NCBI RefSeq assembly: GCF_900119705.1
Contig: NZ_LT632322.1
Location: 930,001-994,000, forward strand
Direction of reading: 5' to 3'
Length of the DNA: 64,000 bases
Origin: Murdochiella vaginalis
GTDB taxonomy: Bacteria; Bacillota; Clostridia; Tissierellales; Peptoniphilaceae
Both the position numbers and the translations under genes were made by a program. Under the pieces are notes generated by a model, which saw only the letters and a list, made by a program, of their open reading frames with translations, was not told the origin of the DNA and did not search any database. Below, piece after piece: positions 16,035-24,572 of this stretch (positions within the stretch are counted from its first letter, which is position 1; every line of letters begins with the position of its first letter).

Positions 16035-16907
16035 ATGCAACAAAAAAAGAGCATGAAACAGCAACCACAAAAAAGTGCGCCCACCCCGCGTATCTTGACG
16101 ATGCAGGATATCTCCTGCGTGGGGCAGTGTTCGCTGACCGTGGCATTGCCCATTCTTTCCGCCTGCGGGATGGAAACGTGCGTGCTGCCTTCCGCCGTCC
16201 TTTCCACACATACGGGTTTTTCCACCTTTACGTTTCGAGACCTGACCGAGGACATCCCTTCGATAATGGAAAACTGGAAACAGCAGGGGCTGCTGTTTGA
16301 TGCTCTCTATACGGGCTATTTGGGCAATGTCCAACAAATCGAGCTGGTGAAGGAGCTCGCGCAGAACGTGCTTGTACCGGGCGCTAAAACGTATATCGAT
16401 CCGGCCATGGCCGATCACGGAAAACTCTACGTCGGTTTTGATTCGGCTTTTGTGGACGCTATGAAAACCCTGTTGCCCATCGCGGATGTGCTTCTGCCCA
16501 ATATCACCGAGGCATGTTTATTGACCGATACCCCGTATCGAGAAGAGGGGGACGCGGCATGGATGCATACATTGGCGGAAAAGCTGCTGGCGTTCGGCAC
16601 GAAAAATGTGGTGTTAACTGGCGTCAGCACAAAGCCGGATACTACCGGTGTGCTCGTGATGGGCGAAGCCGGAGAAGAATGGTACACACATGCTCTTCTT
16701 ACACCCGGCTCGCATGGCACGGGGGATATATTTGCATCCGTATTCGTTGGTGCGCATGTGCGCGGGAAATCGCTGGGCGAAGCGGCAAGGCTCGCCGCTG
16801 ATTTCACTTGCCTCGCCCTGGAAGAAACGCATAAGGATCCCGACCACTGGTACGGTGCGCGCTTTGAACCCGTTCTGGGGCGTTTGGTAAAAATGCTGGA
16901 AGCGTAG
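16035..16907 (+). CDS. pdxY: Pyridoxamine/pyridoxal kinase
   Basis: Phosphorylates pyridoxamine, pyridoxal or pyridoxine in B6 salvage. The protein has 290 residues with GAAAGGAAAG before the ATG. Ribokinase-fold features are the N-terminal ILTMQDISCVGQCSLTVALP, the LSTHTGFSTFTFRDLTED segment typical of this family, YIDPAMADHGKLY, a nucleotide loop LPNITEACLLTD, and the GSHGTGDIFASV anion hole with the catalytic aspartate. About 20 extra polar N-terminal residues precede the conserved core. It converges on ppk2 with only 6 bp between stop codons. Confidence 0.92.
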   Translation: MQQKKSMKQQPQKSAPTPRILTMQDISCVGQCSLTVALPILSACGMETCVLPSAVLSTHTGFSTFTFRDLTEDIPSIMENWKQQGLLFDALYTGYLGNVQQIELVKELAQNVLVPGAKTYIDPAMADHGKLYVGFDSAFVDAMKTLLPIADVLLPNITEACLLTDTPYREEGDAAWMHTLAEKLLAFGTKNVVLTGVSTKPDTTGVLVMGEAGEEWYTHALLTPGSHGTGDIFASVFVGAHVRGKSLGEAARLAADFTCLALEETHKDPDHWYGARFEPVLGRLVKMLEA

Positions 16908-16919
16908 AGAACTCTACGC
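16902..16919. repeat. Perfect inverted repeat spanning two convergent stop codons
   Basis: GCGTAGAG and CTCTACGC around AA. The left arm contains the pdxY stop codon TAG and the right arm the complementary stop of ppk2. It may end both transcripts, although no T-run follows. Confidence 0.6.
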
Positions 16920-17789
16920 CTGCGACTCCAGGACCTCGCGCCACTCCCCTAAACGGCTCTCCTCTTCCGGAGAAAGGCGGGGATACTGCGGATCCATCTG
17001 TTCCAAGGTTTCCCGTACGATTTGGGATACGAGAAGACGGGAGAACCACTTGTGATCCGCGGGGATGACATACCAGGGGCACGCTTTGGTCGAGGTTTTT
17101 TGCAATGCTTTTTCATAGAGCTTCTGGTATTCGTCCCAATGCTCTCGCTCGGCAATATCACCGGCGGAAAATTTCCAGTTTTTATCTTTTTCTTCAATGC
17201 GCGCGAGGAGACGCTGGCGCTGTTCTTCCTCTGAGATATGCAGGAAGAATTTTACGATGTGGTAGCCCTGCTCGTATAAATAGCGTTCCCAATCGCCGAT
17301 TTGCCGATAGCGTTCTTTCCAGATCGGCTTTTCCAATACAAAATCGGGAAGCTGCTGGTTTTCGACCAGATTATGCAGCTGCGTGACCACCACTTCTTCG
17401 TAGTGCGAACGGTTAAAAATCCCGATCTCGCCACGTCGAGGAAGCGCGCGGTTGATGCGCCAAAGATAATCGCGATCCAACTCTTCGCTGGAGGGCTGCT
17501 TAAACGACACCACGTGGGTTCCTTGGGGATTCAAGCCGCGCATAACGTGCTTGATGCATCCGTCTTTTCCGGCGGCATCCATGGCTTGAAAGACCAGAAT
17601 GAGCGCTTGTTTGTTCTCGGCATAGAGTTTTTGTTGTAAGATGAACATTTCTTCCTGATTGGCATGCAAGGCAGCTTGCCCTTCTTTTTTCTTCCATCCC
17701 TGTCGATCACCGGGATCGTGTTTGGCTAGAGAAAAAGTGTCTCCATCGACTAAATAGCGCTTCGTGTCCAACGTTTTCTGTTCACTCAT
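16914..17789 (-). CDS. ppk2: Polyphosphate kinase 2 family protein
   Basis: PPK2 enzymes move phosphate between polyphosphate and nucleotides (AMP, ADP or GDP). The protein has 291 residues, the one-domain length, with GAAAGGAAATTAGG upstream. Motifs: FQAMDAAGKDGCIKHVMRGL (Walker A plus following helix), VVSFKQPSSEELDRDYLWR, and NRSHYEEVVVTQL (Walker B). The lid-side arginines lie in KERYRQIGDWERYL. Whether it is class I (ADP), II (AMP) or III (both) cannot be decided by eye. It is alone on its strand before the CstA-like gene, about 40 bp downstream of the latter's stop, so it may be the last gene of that operon. Confidence 0.9.
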   Translation of the reverse strand: MSEQKTLDTKRYLVDGDTFSLAKHDPGDRQGWKKKEGQAALHANQEEMFILQQKLYAENKQALILVFQAMDAAGKDGCIKHVMRGLNPQGTHVVSFKQPSSEELDRDYLWRINRALPRRGEIGIFNRSHYEEVVVTQLHNLVENQQLPDFVLEKPIWKERYRQIGDWERYLYEQGYHIVKFFLHISEEEQRQRLLARIEEKDKNWKFSAGDIAEREHWDEYQKLYEKALQKTSTKACPWYVIPADHKWFSRLLVSQIVRETLEQMDPQYPRLSPEEESRLGEWREVLESQA

Positions 17790-17831
17790 CCTAATTTCCT
17801 TTCTTTTACTTCAGAATTCCTTTTCTTGTTA

Positions 17832-19316
17832 TCAGCGCTCCTCTTCGCGTATGCGGATGGCATGCGAATGTTCTACGGCATGGCGGCGCACCAGCATGCC
17901 GATCAGGAGGGTAAAGAGAAAAGCCAGTGTATAAGATGCGCGGTAGCTTTCCGGATTTCCGAGCAGCGCGTCCAGTTGCAGTCCACCCTGCGCGTGCAAA
18001 ATATAGGAGGTGGCAATGAAGCAGGTGGCCAACATAGGCAAAAAGGCCACCCAATAATTTTTATAGTGCGCATGGAGATATACACTCGCCATGGCGAGGC
18101 CAAACGTGGCCACCACCTGACTGAGAAAGCCGTAATAGCGCCATAAGCGAGAAAAACCGTAGATGTTAGTTTTGGCCAGAACGAGAAGAAAAAGAGCGGG
18201 CAGGAAAACGCAAACGGTCGTGACAAATCGCTTCCATGGGAGCCGCTGATTCACGTGAAACAATTCACCAAAGATCAGACGAATGGCACGAAATACGGTA
18301 TCGCCCGTTGTGATGGGCAAAACGAAAAGGCAGAGGAGGGCGAAAAAATCGCCCCAGCCACCTAAAAATTCGCGGGAGACGGCACCGACAAGCGCGACCG
18401 GCTCCAGCGTGTTTACGAGATTCGGATGACGAGCCAAGAGGATCATGGCACCTCCCGCCCAACACATAGAAAGAAAGCCTTCGGCCAACATGGTGTAAAA
18501 AAAGACGGCGCGGCCATCCGATTCTTTACAAACCGTGCGAGCGACCAGTGTGCTTTGGCTCGCATGCAGACCCGAAAGAATGGCGTGCGCAAGCGTAATA
18601 AAAAAGACCGGAAGCACGCGCCCCTGTCCGAGAGAGGGAATCGCCGTCACTTTGGTGATTTCCGGAAGAGAACCGAGACCGTCCCGCAGAATGCCGAGGA
18701 AAAGCGCCAGGGTTGTCACAAAGAGAACCATGCTGAAGAGCGGATAGATGCGCCCGATGGTGCGATCAATGGGAAAGAGCGTTGTCACGATGAAGTAAAC
18801 GAGGAGCCCTACATAAAGCAAGAGATAAAGTCCGGCTTCGCGTGATAGGGATGTGGGGAAGGATTGGCCGATGTAATCGCCGGTCGTGTAGAGCAGCACC
18901 ACACCGGTTGAAAACAGAAGCGCCATCAGTAAAAAGAGAAAAATGCGGGAAACGCCGAGGCCGAGATATTTTTCCACCAGGCCGGGCATTTGCATCCCGC
19001 GATTGCGCATGGCAATCATACCGGTGAGATAGTTGTGTACGGCGCCACCGAAGATATTGGCCAGCGGAATGAGCAAAAAGGCAATGGGCCCGAACAGTAC
19101 GGCTTGAATGGAACCCAAAATGACCCCGGTACCCGTGATGCTTAACAGTTCGATCAGTGCATTTTTCCACGTCGGCATACCGGTAAAATCAATGCCGTCC
19201 GCACGGGCAATCGCCGGCGTGAGTCGATCATCCGGAGAAAACAGGCGTTCGATAAAAAGTGCATATACGGCACCACCGAGGACAAGAATCAATAAGCCGC
19301 AAAGGAAGGTGATCAT
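17832..19316 (-). CDS. CstA-family carbon starvation/peptide carrier
   Basis: Integral membrane protein of 494 residues, with about 13-14 hydrophobic segments. CstA homologues take up peptides or pyruvate. Supporting pieces are LFIERLFSPDDRLTPAIA, the IFGGAVHNYLTGMIAMRNRG loop, and SGLHASQSTLVARTV followed by the PITTGDTVFRAIRL loop, all characteristic of CstA. At 494 residues it is shorter than E. coli CstA (about 700), as in the compact Firmicute branch. The ATG at 19316 is preferred to a TTG at 19322 because AAGGAG is then correctly spaced. It overlaps the chorismate mutase by 4 bp (ATGA), so the two are coupled. Confidence 0.85.
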   Translation of the reverse strand: MITFLCGLLILVLGGAVYALFIERLFSPDDRLTPAIARADGIDFTGMPTWKNALIELLSITGTGVILGSIQAVLFGPIAFLLIPLANIFGGAVHNYLTGMIAMRNRGMQMPGLVEKYLGLGVSRIFLFLLMALLFSTGVVLLYTTGDYIGQSFPTSLSREAGLYLLLYVGLLVYFIVTTLFPIDRTIGRIYPLFSMVLFVTTLALFLGILRDGLGSLPEITKVTAIPSLGQGRVLPVFFITLAHAILSGLHASQSTLVARTVCKESDGRAVFFYTMLAEGFLSMCWAGGAMILLARHPNLVNTLEPVALVGAVSREFLGGWGDFFALLCLFVLPITTGDTVFRAIRLIFGELFHVNQRLPWKRFVTTVCVFLPALFLLVLAKTNIYGFSRLWRYYGFLSQVVATFGLAMASVYLHAHYKNYWVAFLPMLATCFIATSYILHAQGGLQLDALLGNPESYRASYTLAFLFTLLIGMLVRRHAVEHSHAIRIREEER

Positions 19317-19684
19317 GGGCAATCTCCTTCCTCATGATCACGCTGTTCGAGAAGATCATGGTGTTGTGTATCACGGGACAGTTGAAGAATACCCTGTAGA
19401 AATGTGCCATAGCTTTCGCGTAACGAGACATCTTTTATCCATTGACGGTGGGATGCCAACATTTCCGCTTCCCGTTTTTCGTCGCGGACGGGTTTGCCCG
19501 TCGCCTTTTTCCACGCGCCGATGGTCCGTGAGAGCCGCATACGTTCTTCAAAAAGACGGGCCATTTGCCGATCGATCGCATCGATTTGACGACGCAGTGA
19601 TTCCAGCGTATCCGAGGAAGATGACGCCAGCGCAGCGTTCGATTTCTGTTCGCTCGACTTTGTGCTCTTTTTGCTCGTCGCCAT
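19313..19684 (-). CDS. Chorismate mutase (AroQ type)
   Basis: Converts chorismate to prephenate for Phe/Tyr synthesis. The 123-residue protein starts at an ATG preceded by AAAAGGAGACGAC. A Ser/Lys-rich 25-residue extension precedes the all-helical AroQ domain: LESLRRQIDAIDRQMARLF, then RLSRTIGAWKKATGKPV and RDEKREAEML. The arginines and lysine for chorismate binding are in place. No other aromatic pathway gene is near; it is coupled by ATGA overlap to a CstA-like carrier, an unexpected partner. It may be a stand-alone monofunctional enzyme. Confidence 0.85.
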   Translation of the reverse strand: MATSKKSTKSSEQKSNAALASSSSDTLESLRRQIDAIDRQMARLFEERMRLSRTIGAWKKATGKPVRDEKREAEMLASHRQWIKDVSLRESYGTFLQGILQLSRDTQHHDLLEQRDHEEGDCP

Positions 19685-19783
19685 GTCGTCTCCTTTTTTC
19701 TTTCCGGGTTTTCGCTTATTATAGCATTGTTAACACAGAAAAAACGGGCGCGAACGCGATAGGCGGAAAGGGGAAAATCGATT

Positions 19784-21322
19784 ATGCAAAACACTTCGTT
19801 ACGAAGAAAATTTTGGATTGGATGTTCCCTCGCTCTAATGCTCTTATTTCATTTTCTTCCTCCGTTTTCGGGCATGTCCGAAAGCGCGATGACAGTGTTG
19901 GGGCTTTTTATCGGCGTTCTGCTGCTCTGGCTCTTTGTGGCCATCGACTGGCCATCTCTGGTTCTCCTTGCCGGCCTCATGACCGTGCCGGAATGGAAGA
20001 CGGCGGATGTTTTTGCCGCCTCGTTCGGCAGTCCGACCGTTCTCTGTTTGCTCTTTACCTTTGTCTTGACGCACGCGCTGGCGGAAACCGGCGTTCTTCG
20101 TCGCATTGCCGTGGCGTTTATTACCTGTCGGCCGGCAAGGCGAGGGCCGTGGCATTTTGTAGCGCTCTACTTTGCAGGCATTCTCTTTCTCGGCTCTTTC
20201 ATCTCTCCGACCGTGCTTTTCTTCTTATACCTGCCTATGTTGGAAGAAATGTATGCCGTATTGGGCTTAAAAAAGGGCGATCCCGCGGCAGCCCTGCTCA
20301 TGATGGGCACCGTGATCATGACGGGCATTTCTTCCGGCATGACGCCGATTGCCCATGTGTTTCCGCTCATTGCCATGAATGCCTATGAAGTGTATGCCGG
20401 CGTGCCCGTCAGCGTGGGACGCTACCTTCTGCTTGCCGTTCCCGTCGGATTGGTGACGGCAGCCGGTATGCTTCTGCTCTTTCGTCTTCTATTGCACCCG
20501 GATCCAAACGCCTTTCATCCGGATCGGGCGGAACGCTTGAAGGAACGCCTTTTCCAAGAGAAAAATGCGGAGGAGGTTTCTACGGTTGATTCTTTGGACG
20601 AGCGTGCTTTGACATCGCAGTATACCGATGGCCAAATGCATCGTGCGCGTAAAGTTGTCGGCGTCTTTCTCTTTGTGCTCTTTTTGTGGATTGCGCCCGA
20701 TCTCCTTGTTCGCCTGATCCCGCTCCAAGGCGTGCAGCAACTTTTTTCTACGTTGCATCGTCTCGGTCCTGCCTTTCCGCCGCTGATCGGGTGCGTGATG
20801 CTCGCGCTTTTCTCCGACGACGGCAAGCCTTTACTATACTTGGACAAAGCATTCCGGGAGGGCATCGCCTGGCCGGCGATTCTTATGTGTGCCGGAACGG
20901 GCGCATTGGGTTGGGCCCTGACACAGCCCACCATCGGGTGGAGCGATTGGCTTGCAGCCCATTTGTCGTCTCTTGCTTCTTCCTTTTCTCCCGCATTGCT
21001 CTTTTTCTTTTTCGCTCTCTGGGCCTCTTTGCAGACCAATCTTTCTTCCAACATGGTGACCGCAACCGTCGTCAGCGCTGCTGCGATCGGTGCGTTGCCT
21101 CAACTGTTAGGCATCTCCGGGGAATTGCTGCTTTCTATGATCGGGATGCTCAGCGCCTACGCCTTCGCCACTCCTCCCGCCATGCCCTGTGTCGCTATTG
21201 CGGGATCCAGCGGATGGACCACGACGCGTCAGATGATGCGCTATGGATTTTTGGCAATGCTTATAGGTGTTGTGGTCGCAAGCGCATGGGCCTGCTGCTT
21301 GAATGCGCTCTTTCTCGGTTAG
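19784..21322 (+). CDS. SLC13/DASS-type anion permease
   Basis: Membrane carrier of 512 residues with about 12 hydrophobic segments, in the superfamily of sodium-coupled dicarboxylate/sulfate carriers and the ArsB-like group. Two repeat halves are visible. The first has GSFISPTVLFFLYLP and MGTVIMTGISSGMTPIAH, and the second has LQTNLSSNMVTATVV followed by AYAFATPPAMPCVAIAG, which corresponds to the second substrate and sodium clamp. A cytoplasmic loop (about 230-290) is charged. The substrate is unknown; a dicarboxylate or sulfate is possible. The ribosome site GGAAAGGGG is rather far from the ATG. Confidence 0.75.
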   Translation: MQNTSLRRKFWIGCSLALMLLFHFLPPFSGMSESAMTVLGLFIGVLLLWLFVAIDWPSLVLLAGLMTVPEWKTADVFAASFGSPTVLCLLFTFVLTHALAETGVLRRIAVAFITCRPARRGPWHFVALYFAGILFLGSFISPTVLFFLYLPMLEEMYAVLGLKKGDPAAALLMMGTVIMTGISSGMTPIAHVFPLIAMNAYEVYAGVPVSVGRYLLLAVPVGLVTAAGMLLLFRLLLHPDPNAFHPDRAERLKERLFQEKNAEEVSTVDSLDERALTSQYTDGQMHRARKVVGVFLFVLFLWIAPDLLVRLIPLQGVQQLFSTLHRLGPAFPPLIGCVMLALFSDDGKPLLYLDKAFREGIAWPAILMCAGTGALGWALTQPTIGWSDWLAAHLSSLASSFSPALLFFFFALWASLQTNLSSNMVTATVVSAAAIGALPQLLGISGELLLSMIGMLSAYAFATPPAMPCVAIAGSSGWTTTRQMMRYGFLAMLIGVVVASAWACCLNALFLG

Positions 21323-21396
21323 GAATGGGCGTAACCGTGTGTCGGACGGGCCTGTGGGCGTCTTCGAAAAAAAACAGAAAAAAAAGCAGAATAGGC

Positions 21397-21425
21397 TTGA
21401 CAAATGATTTTCCCTCGCGTATAGT
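21397..21425 (+). promoter_or_regulatory. Promoter of the metNIQ T-box operon
   Basis: TTGACA (21397-21402), a 17-bp spacer and TATAGT (21420-21425). It is a strong consensus promoter placed correctly for transcription to start just before the T-box leader. Confidence 0.85.
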
Positions 21426-21435
21426 ATCCACAACT

Positions 21436-21690
21436 TCATAACAAACCAGCGGAAGAGAAGAGTACTTTCGAAAGAAGCGTTACAGAGAAGCCCGGTAGCT
21501 GAGAAGGGCGCGTGGGAGTCGAGAGGAACATGGCCTCGGATGGGACAATTCGATCTTAGGGTTGTACGGGAACTCCCGTTATAGAGTTAGAGCATGCTTG
21601 TGCTTGAAGGTGCGCATCGTTGGATGCGAAGTAAGGTGGTACCGCGGAATTTTTTTCGTCCTTTGTCATTGACAAGGGGCGTTTTTTATT
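21436..21690 (+). promoter_or_regulatory. T-box riboswitch, probably methionine-specific
   Basis: The leader contains the T-box core AAGGTGGTACCGCGG at 21633-21647. An intrinsic terminator follows, with arms at 21657-21668 and 21671-21681 and six T after. Uncharged tRNA pairs with the core and prevents termination. A candidate specifier ATG lies at 21530-21532 within GAGGAACATGGCCTC on the 3' side of the stem I region, which would select tRNA-Met and fits the downstream methionine importer. The specifier placement was judged by eye. Confidence 0.88.
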
Positions 21691-21744
21691 GCTCTACGGA
21701 CAATACCATATGGCTAAAAAAAAGAAGAAAGAGAGGAGGAATGA

Positions 21745-22749
21745 ATGATTCGCGTAGAACACGTCAGTAAAGAATTTAGCGCTGACAACGGCGTATTGCA
21801 TGCCGTTCGCGATGTTTCCTTTGAAGTAGGCGAAGGCGAAATTTTCGGCATCATCGGATTGAGCGGCGCCGGAAAATCTACATTGGTTCGACTATTGAAT
21901 CGTTTGGAAGAACCGACATCCGGACACATTGCCATCGACGATGTGGAGGTAACCAAGTTAAATGCGCAGGAGCTGTTGCAGGCGCGAAAAGAGATCGGAA
22001 TGATTTTTCAGTCATTCAATCTTTTCCGACAGAAAAGCATACGCAAGAACATCGCCTATCCCATGCAGATTGCAGGATGGAGCAAAGAGAAGACGAAGGC
22101 CAGAACGGACGAGCTGCTGCAGTTTATCGGCCTTGCCGATCGCGCAAACGCCTATCCGTCGGAGCTCTCCGGAGGGCAGCAACAGCGCGTGGCGATTGCC
22201 CGAGCGATGGCGCTGCAACCCAAGATCCTGCTTTCCGATGAAGGAACGTCCGCACTGGATCCGAAAAATACGGCATCCATTCTGGAGCTTTTGCGTGACT
22301 TGGCGCAGACCTACAAAACGACCATCGTCATGATTACGCATCAAATGGAAGTGGCAAAGGAAATTTGTGATCGTATCGCAGTTATGGCGGATGGAGAAAT
22401 CGTCGAGATGGGCACCACACGGGATCTCTTCTTTCAACCGAAGCATTCGGTGACCAAGTCCTTCATTTCCAAATTGCAAGATGCCGACGAATTCGGCTTT
22501 TTGCGCAATCGAGAGTTTGCAGGGGACGTGGTGAAGCTCACATACCGGAAGGAAACCATTCAGCATTCGCTGATTGCCGATGTGTTGAAACAGTTTCCGG
22601 TCGGCATCTCTATTCTGTCGGCGAACATTGATACGTTCCGTCAGGGCGAGATCGGCTATACGATCATTGAATTGACGGGACAGGAGGCGGATCGAATGTG
22701 CGCCTTAGATGCCTTTCGAAAACAAGTGGATGTGGAGGTGATGAAATGA
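21745..22749 (+). CDS. metN: Methionine ABC importer ATP-binding protein
   Basis: ATPase of the MetNIQ importer for D/L-methionine. The protein has 334 residues with GAGAGGAGGAATGA before the ATG. The nucleotide-binding domain has GLSGAGKSTLVRLLN (Walker A), IFQSFNLF (Q-loop), LSGGQQQRVAIARAM (signature), ILLSDEGTSALDP (Walker B) and the switch histidine in MITHQME. The C-terminal 90 residues form a NIL/ACT-like domain that senses methionine for trans-inhibition in this family. The stop overlaps metI (ATGA). Expression is probably controlled by the methionine T-box upstream. Confidence 0.95.
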   Translation: MIRVEHVSKEFSADNGVLHAVRDVSFEVGEGEIFGIIGLSGAGKSTLVRLLNRLEEPTSGHIAIDDVEVTKLNAQELLQARKEIGMIFQSFNLFRQKSIRKNIAYPMQIAGWSKEKTKARTDELLQFIGLADRANAYPSELSGGQQQRVAIARAMALQPKILLSDEGTSALDPKNTASILELLRDLAQTYKTTIVMITHQMEVAKEICDRIAVMADGEIVEMGTTRDLFFQPKHSVTKSFISKLQDADEFGFLRNREFAGDVVKLTYRKETIQHSLIADVLKQFPVGISILSANIDTFRQGEIGYTIIELTGQEADRMCALDAFRKQVDVEVMK

Positions 22750-23390
22750 TAACGGAAATTCTCACGCAGGCCACATTGGAGACGTTTTACATGGTCTTTT
22801 TCGGAGCCGCCTTTGCCTTTATCATAGGCACACCGATAGGCATTCTGCTCTATCTGACGCAAGAGGGCGGGCTGTCGGAAAAGCCGGTACTCTACCGTGT
22901 GGTGGATGTCATTGTCAACATCGCTCGCTCCATCCCATACGTTATTTTGATGATCCTGCTCATTCCTGTGACGCGCGCGATCATCGGCACGACCATCGGC
23001 TCGACAGCTACGATCTTTTCGCTGGCCGCCTCTGCGGCGCCGTTCTTCGCGCGGCTGGTGGAAACGGCATTAAACGGCGTGGAAGGCGGAATTGTGGAAG
23101 CGGCAAAGGCGATGGGTTCCACCAATCGACAGATTATCTTTCAGGTACTGCTTCCGGAGGCGCTTCCGAGCCTCATTCAAGCCATGACCACAACCATCAT
23201 TAACCTTATCGGCTATACGGCTATGGCGGGTGCGCTCGGTGGCGGTGGCTTGGGTGCGGTAGCGCAACGCTACGGCTACTATCGACGTCAGGAAGATTTG
23301 CTTTGGGCTTCTGTCATTGTCATCGTGCTGCTCGTACAGATCATCCAACTCGCGGGCAACAAGCTTGCCCGGTCTATTGATAAACGGTAA
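22746..23390 (+). CDS. metI: Methionine ABC importer permease
   Basis: Membrane subunit, 214 residues from the ATG that overlaps the metN stop; GGAGGTG precedes it. It has five hydrophobic segments. The EAA loop that docks on the ATPase is VEAAKAMGSTNRQIIFQVLLP, shown in part by AAKAMGSTNRQ. RSIPYVILMILLIP and IGYTAMAGALGGGGLG are typical of MetI. The gene order N-I-Q is the common Gram-positive one. Confidence 0.94.
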   Translation: MITEILTQATLETFYMVFFGAAFAFIIGTPIGILLYLTQEGGLSEKPVLYRVVDVIVNIARSIPYVILMILLIPVTRAIIGTTIGSTATIFSLAASAAPFFARLVETALNGVEGGIVEAAKAMGSTNRQIIFQVLLPEALPSLIQAMTTTIINLIGYTAMAGALGGGGLGAVAQRYGYYRRQEDLLWASVIVIVLLVQIIQLAGNKLARSIDKR

Positions 23391-23427
23391 TTGTAGGAAA
23401 ACAAAACGGAACGAAACAAAAGAGTGT

Positions 23428-23451
23428 CCGAGCGGCCTGGCCGCCGTTCGG
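23428..23451 (+). other. GC-rich intercistronic hairpin between metI and metQ
   Basis: CCGA-GCGGC pairs with GCCGC and TCGG, with a small bulge and a 3-nt loop. There is no T-run, so it is more likely an mRNA-stabilising stem or partial attenuator that lets the binding protein be made in excess. Confidence 0.4.
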
Positions 23452-23475
23452 CTGCTGAACAAAAAGGAGAACATC

Positions 23476-24345
23476 ATGAAAAAATCACTTTTAGCACTGC
23501 TTTTTGCACTGGCCCTTATCTTTACGGCCTGCGGAAATTCCGCTCCGAAGAAGGACGACTCGAAAGAGGCGCAAAGCGCTGCACCGGAATCCTCCGTATC
23601 ACAGGAAGCCTCGAGCGGCGCAGAACAACAGACCATTAAAATCGGCGTCAGCCCGGTTCCGCACGCAGAAATCGTGGAAGCGGTGAAAGACAATCTTGCC
23701 AAGCGCGGTATTAACCTGGAAATTGTCACGTTTGATGACTATGTGATTCCCAACCAGGCTCTTGCCAGTGGCGAAATCGACGCCAACTTCTTCCAACATC
23801 TGCCGTATCTGGATGCCTTCAAGAAAGAAAACAACCTGAAATTGGTCAGCATCGGCGCCGTCCATCTGGAACCGCTGGCTGCCTATTCCACCAAATACAA
23901 ATCGTTGGAAGAGCTGCCGGAAGGCGCCAAGGTTCTTATTCCGAATGATGTTTCTAACGGTGCGCGTGCGCTGCTGCTGCTGGCGAAACACAATCTCATC
24001 AAATTGGATGACCCGACCAACATTAACGTGACCGAAGCCAATATCACGGAAAATCCCAAGAAATTGACCTTTGTTCCGATGGAAGCGGCTGCCTTGGCGC
24101 GCACCTATCAGGATGCTGATCTCGCGCTGATCAATTCCAATTTTGCGCTGGCAGAAAACCTCAATCCGATCAAAGACAATTTGGTCATCGAAGATAAAGA
24201 CAGCCCCTATGCCAATATCGTTGCGGTGCGCGAAGGGGAAGAGAACGAAGAAAAATTCAAAATTCTGATGGAAGAACTGCAGTCCGAAACGGTGAAAAAA
24301 TTCATCAACGACAAGTACCAGGGTGCTATCGTTCCGGCATTCTAA
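23476..24345 (+). CDS. metQ: Methionine-binding lipoprotein
   Basis: Extracellular substrate-binding lipoprotein of the MetNIQ importer, 289 residues. The ATG follows AAAAAGGAGAACATC. A type II signal peptide ends in the lipobox FTAC, so Cys19 is lipidated; a Ser/Glu/Ala linker follows. The NlpA/MetQ fold is shown by IKIGVSPVPHAEIVEAVKD, FDDYVIPNQALASGEIDANF, FQHLPYLD and NSNFALAENLNP. An intrinsic terminator follows. Confidence 0.95.
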   Translation: MKKSLLALLFALALIFTACGNSAPKKDDSKEAQSAAPESSVSQEASSGAEQQTIKIGVSPVPHAEIVEAVKDNLAKRGINLEIVTFDDYVIPNQALASGEIDANFFQHLPYLDAFKKENNLKLVSIGAVHLEPLAAYSTKYKSLEELPEGAKVLIPNDVSNGARALLLLAKHNLIKLDDPTNINVTEANITENPKKLTFVPMEAAALARTYQDADLALINSNFALAENLNPIKDNLVIEDKDSPYANIVAVREGEENEEKFKILMEELQSETVKKFINDKYQGAIVPAF

Positions 24346-24370
24346 AGCAGTCGTTTCTATATGAATATCC

Positions 24371-24402
24371 AAAAAGCGGTCGCATGGGCGGCCGCTTTTT
24401 TT
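24371..24402 (+). terminator. Terminator of the metNIQ operon
   Basis: AAAAAGCGGTCGC pairs with GCGGCCGCTTTTT around a 4-nt loop, followed by a T-run. Confidence 0.9.
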
Positions 24403-24572
24403 GTTTTTCGAGGGGCGAATTTTCCACGAGAAACTTTACAGAAAATTAAAAAGAGAAGGCGAAATTCTTAACAAGGAAAGACGACGATAACGATAGAATT
24501 TTCTAAACAAGGATAGACAGAAAATCCAAGGGCTTAGCAATGACGTTCCACGCGGAAGAAAGGGTGACGATC

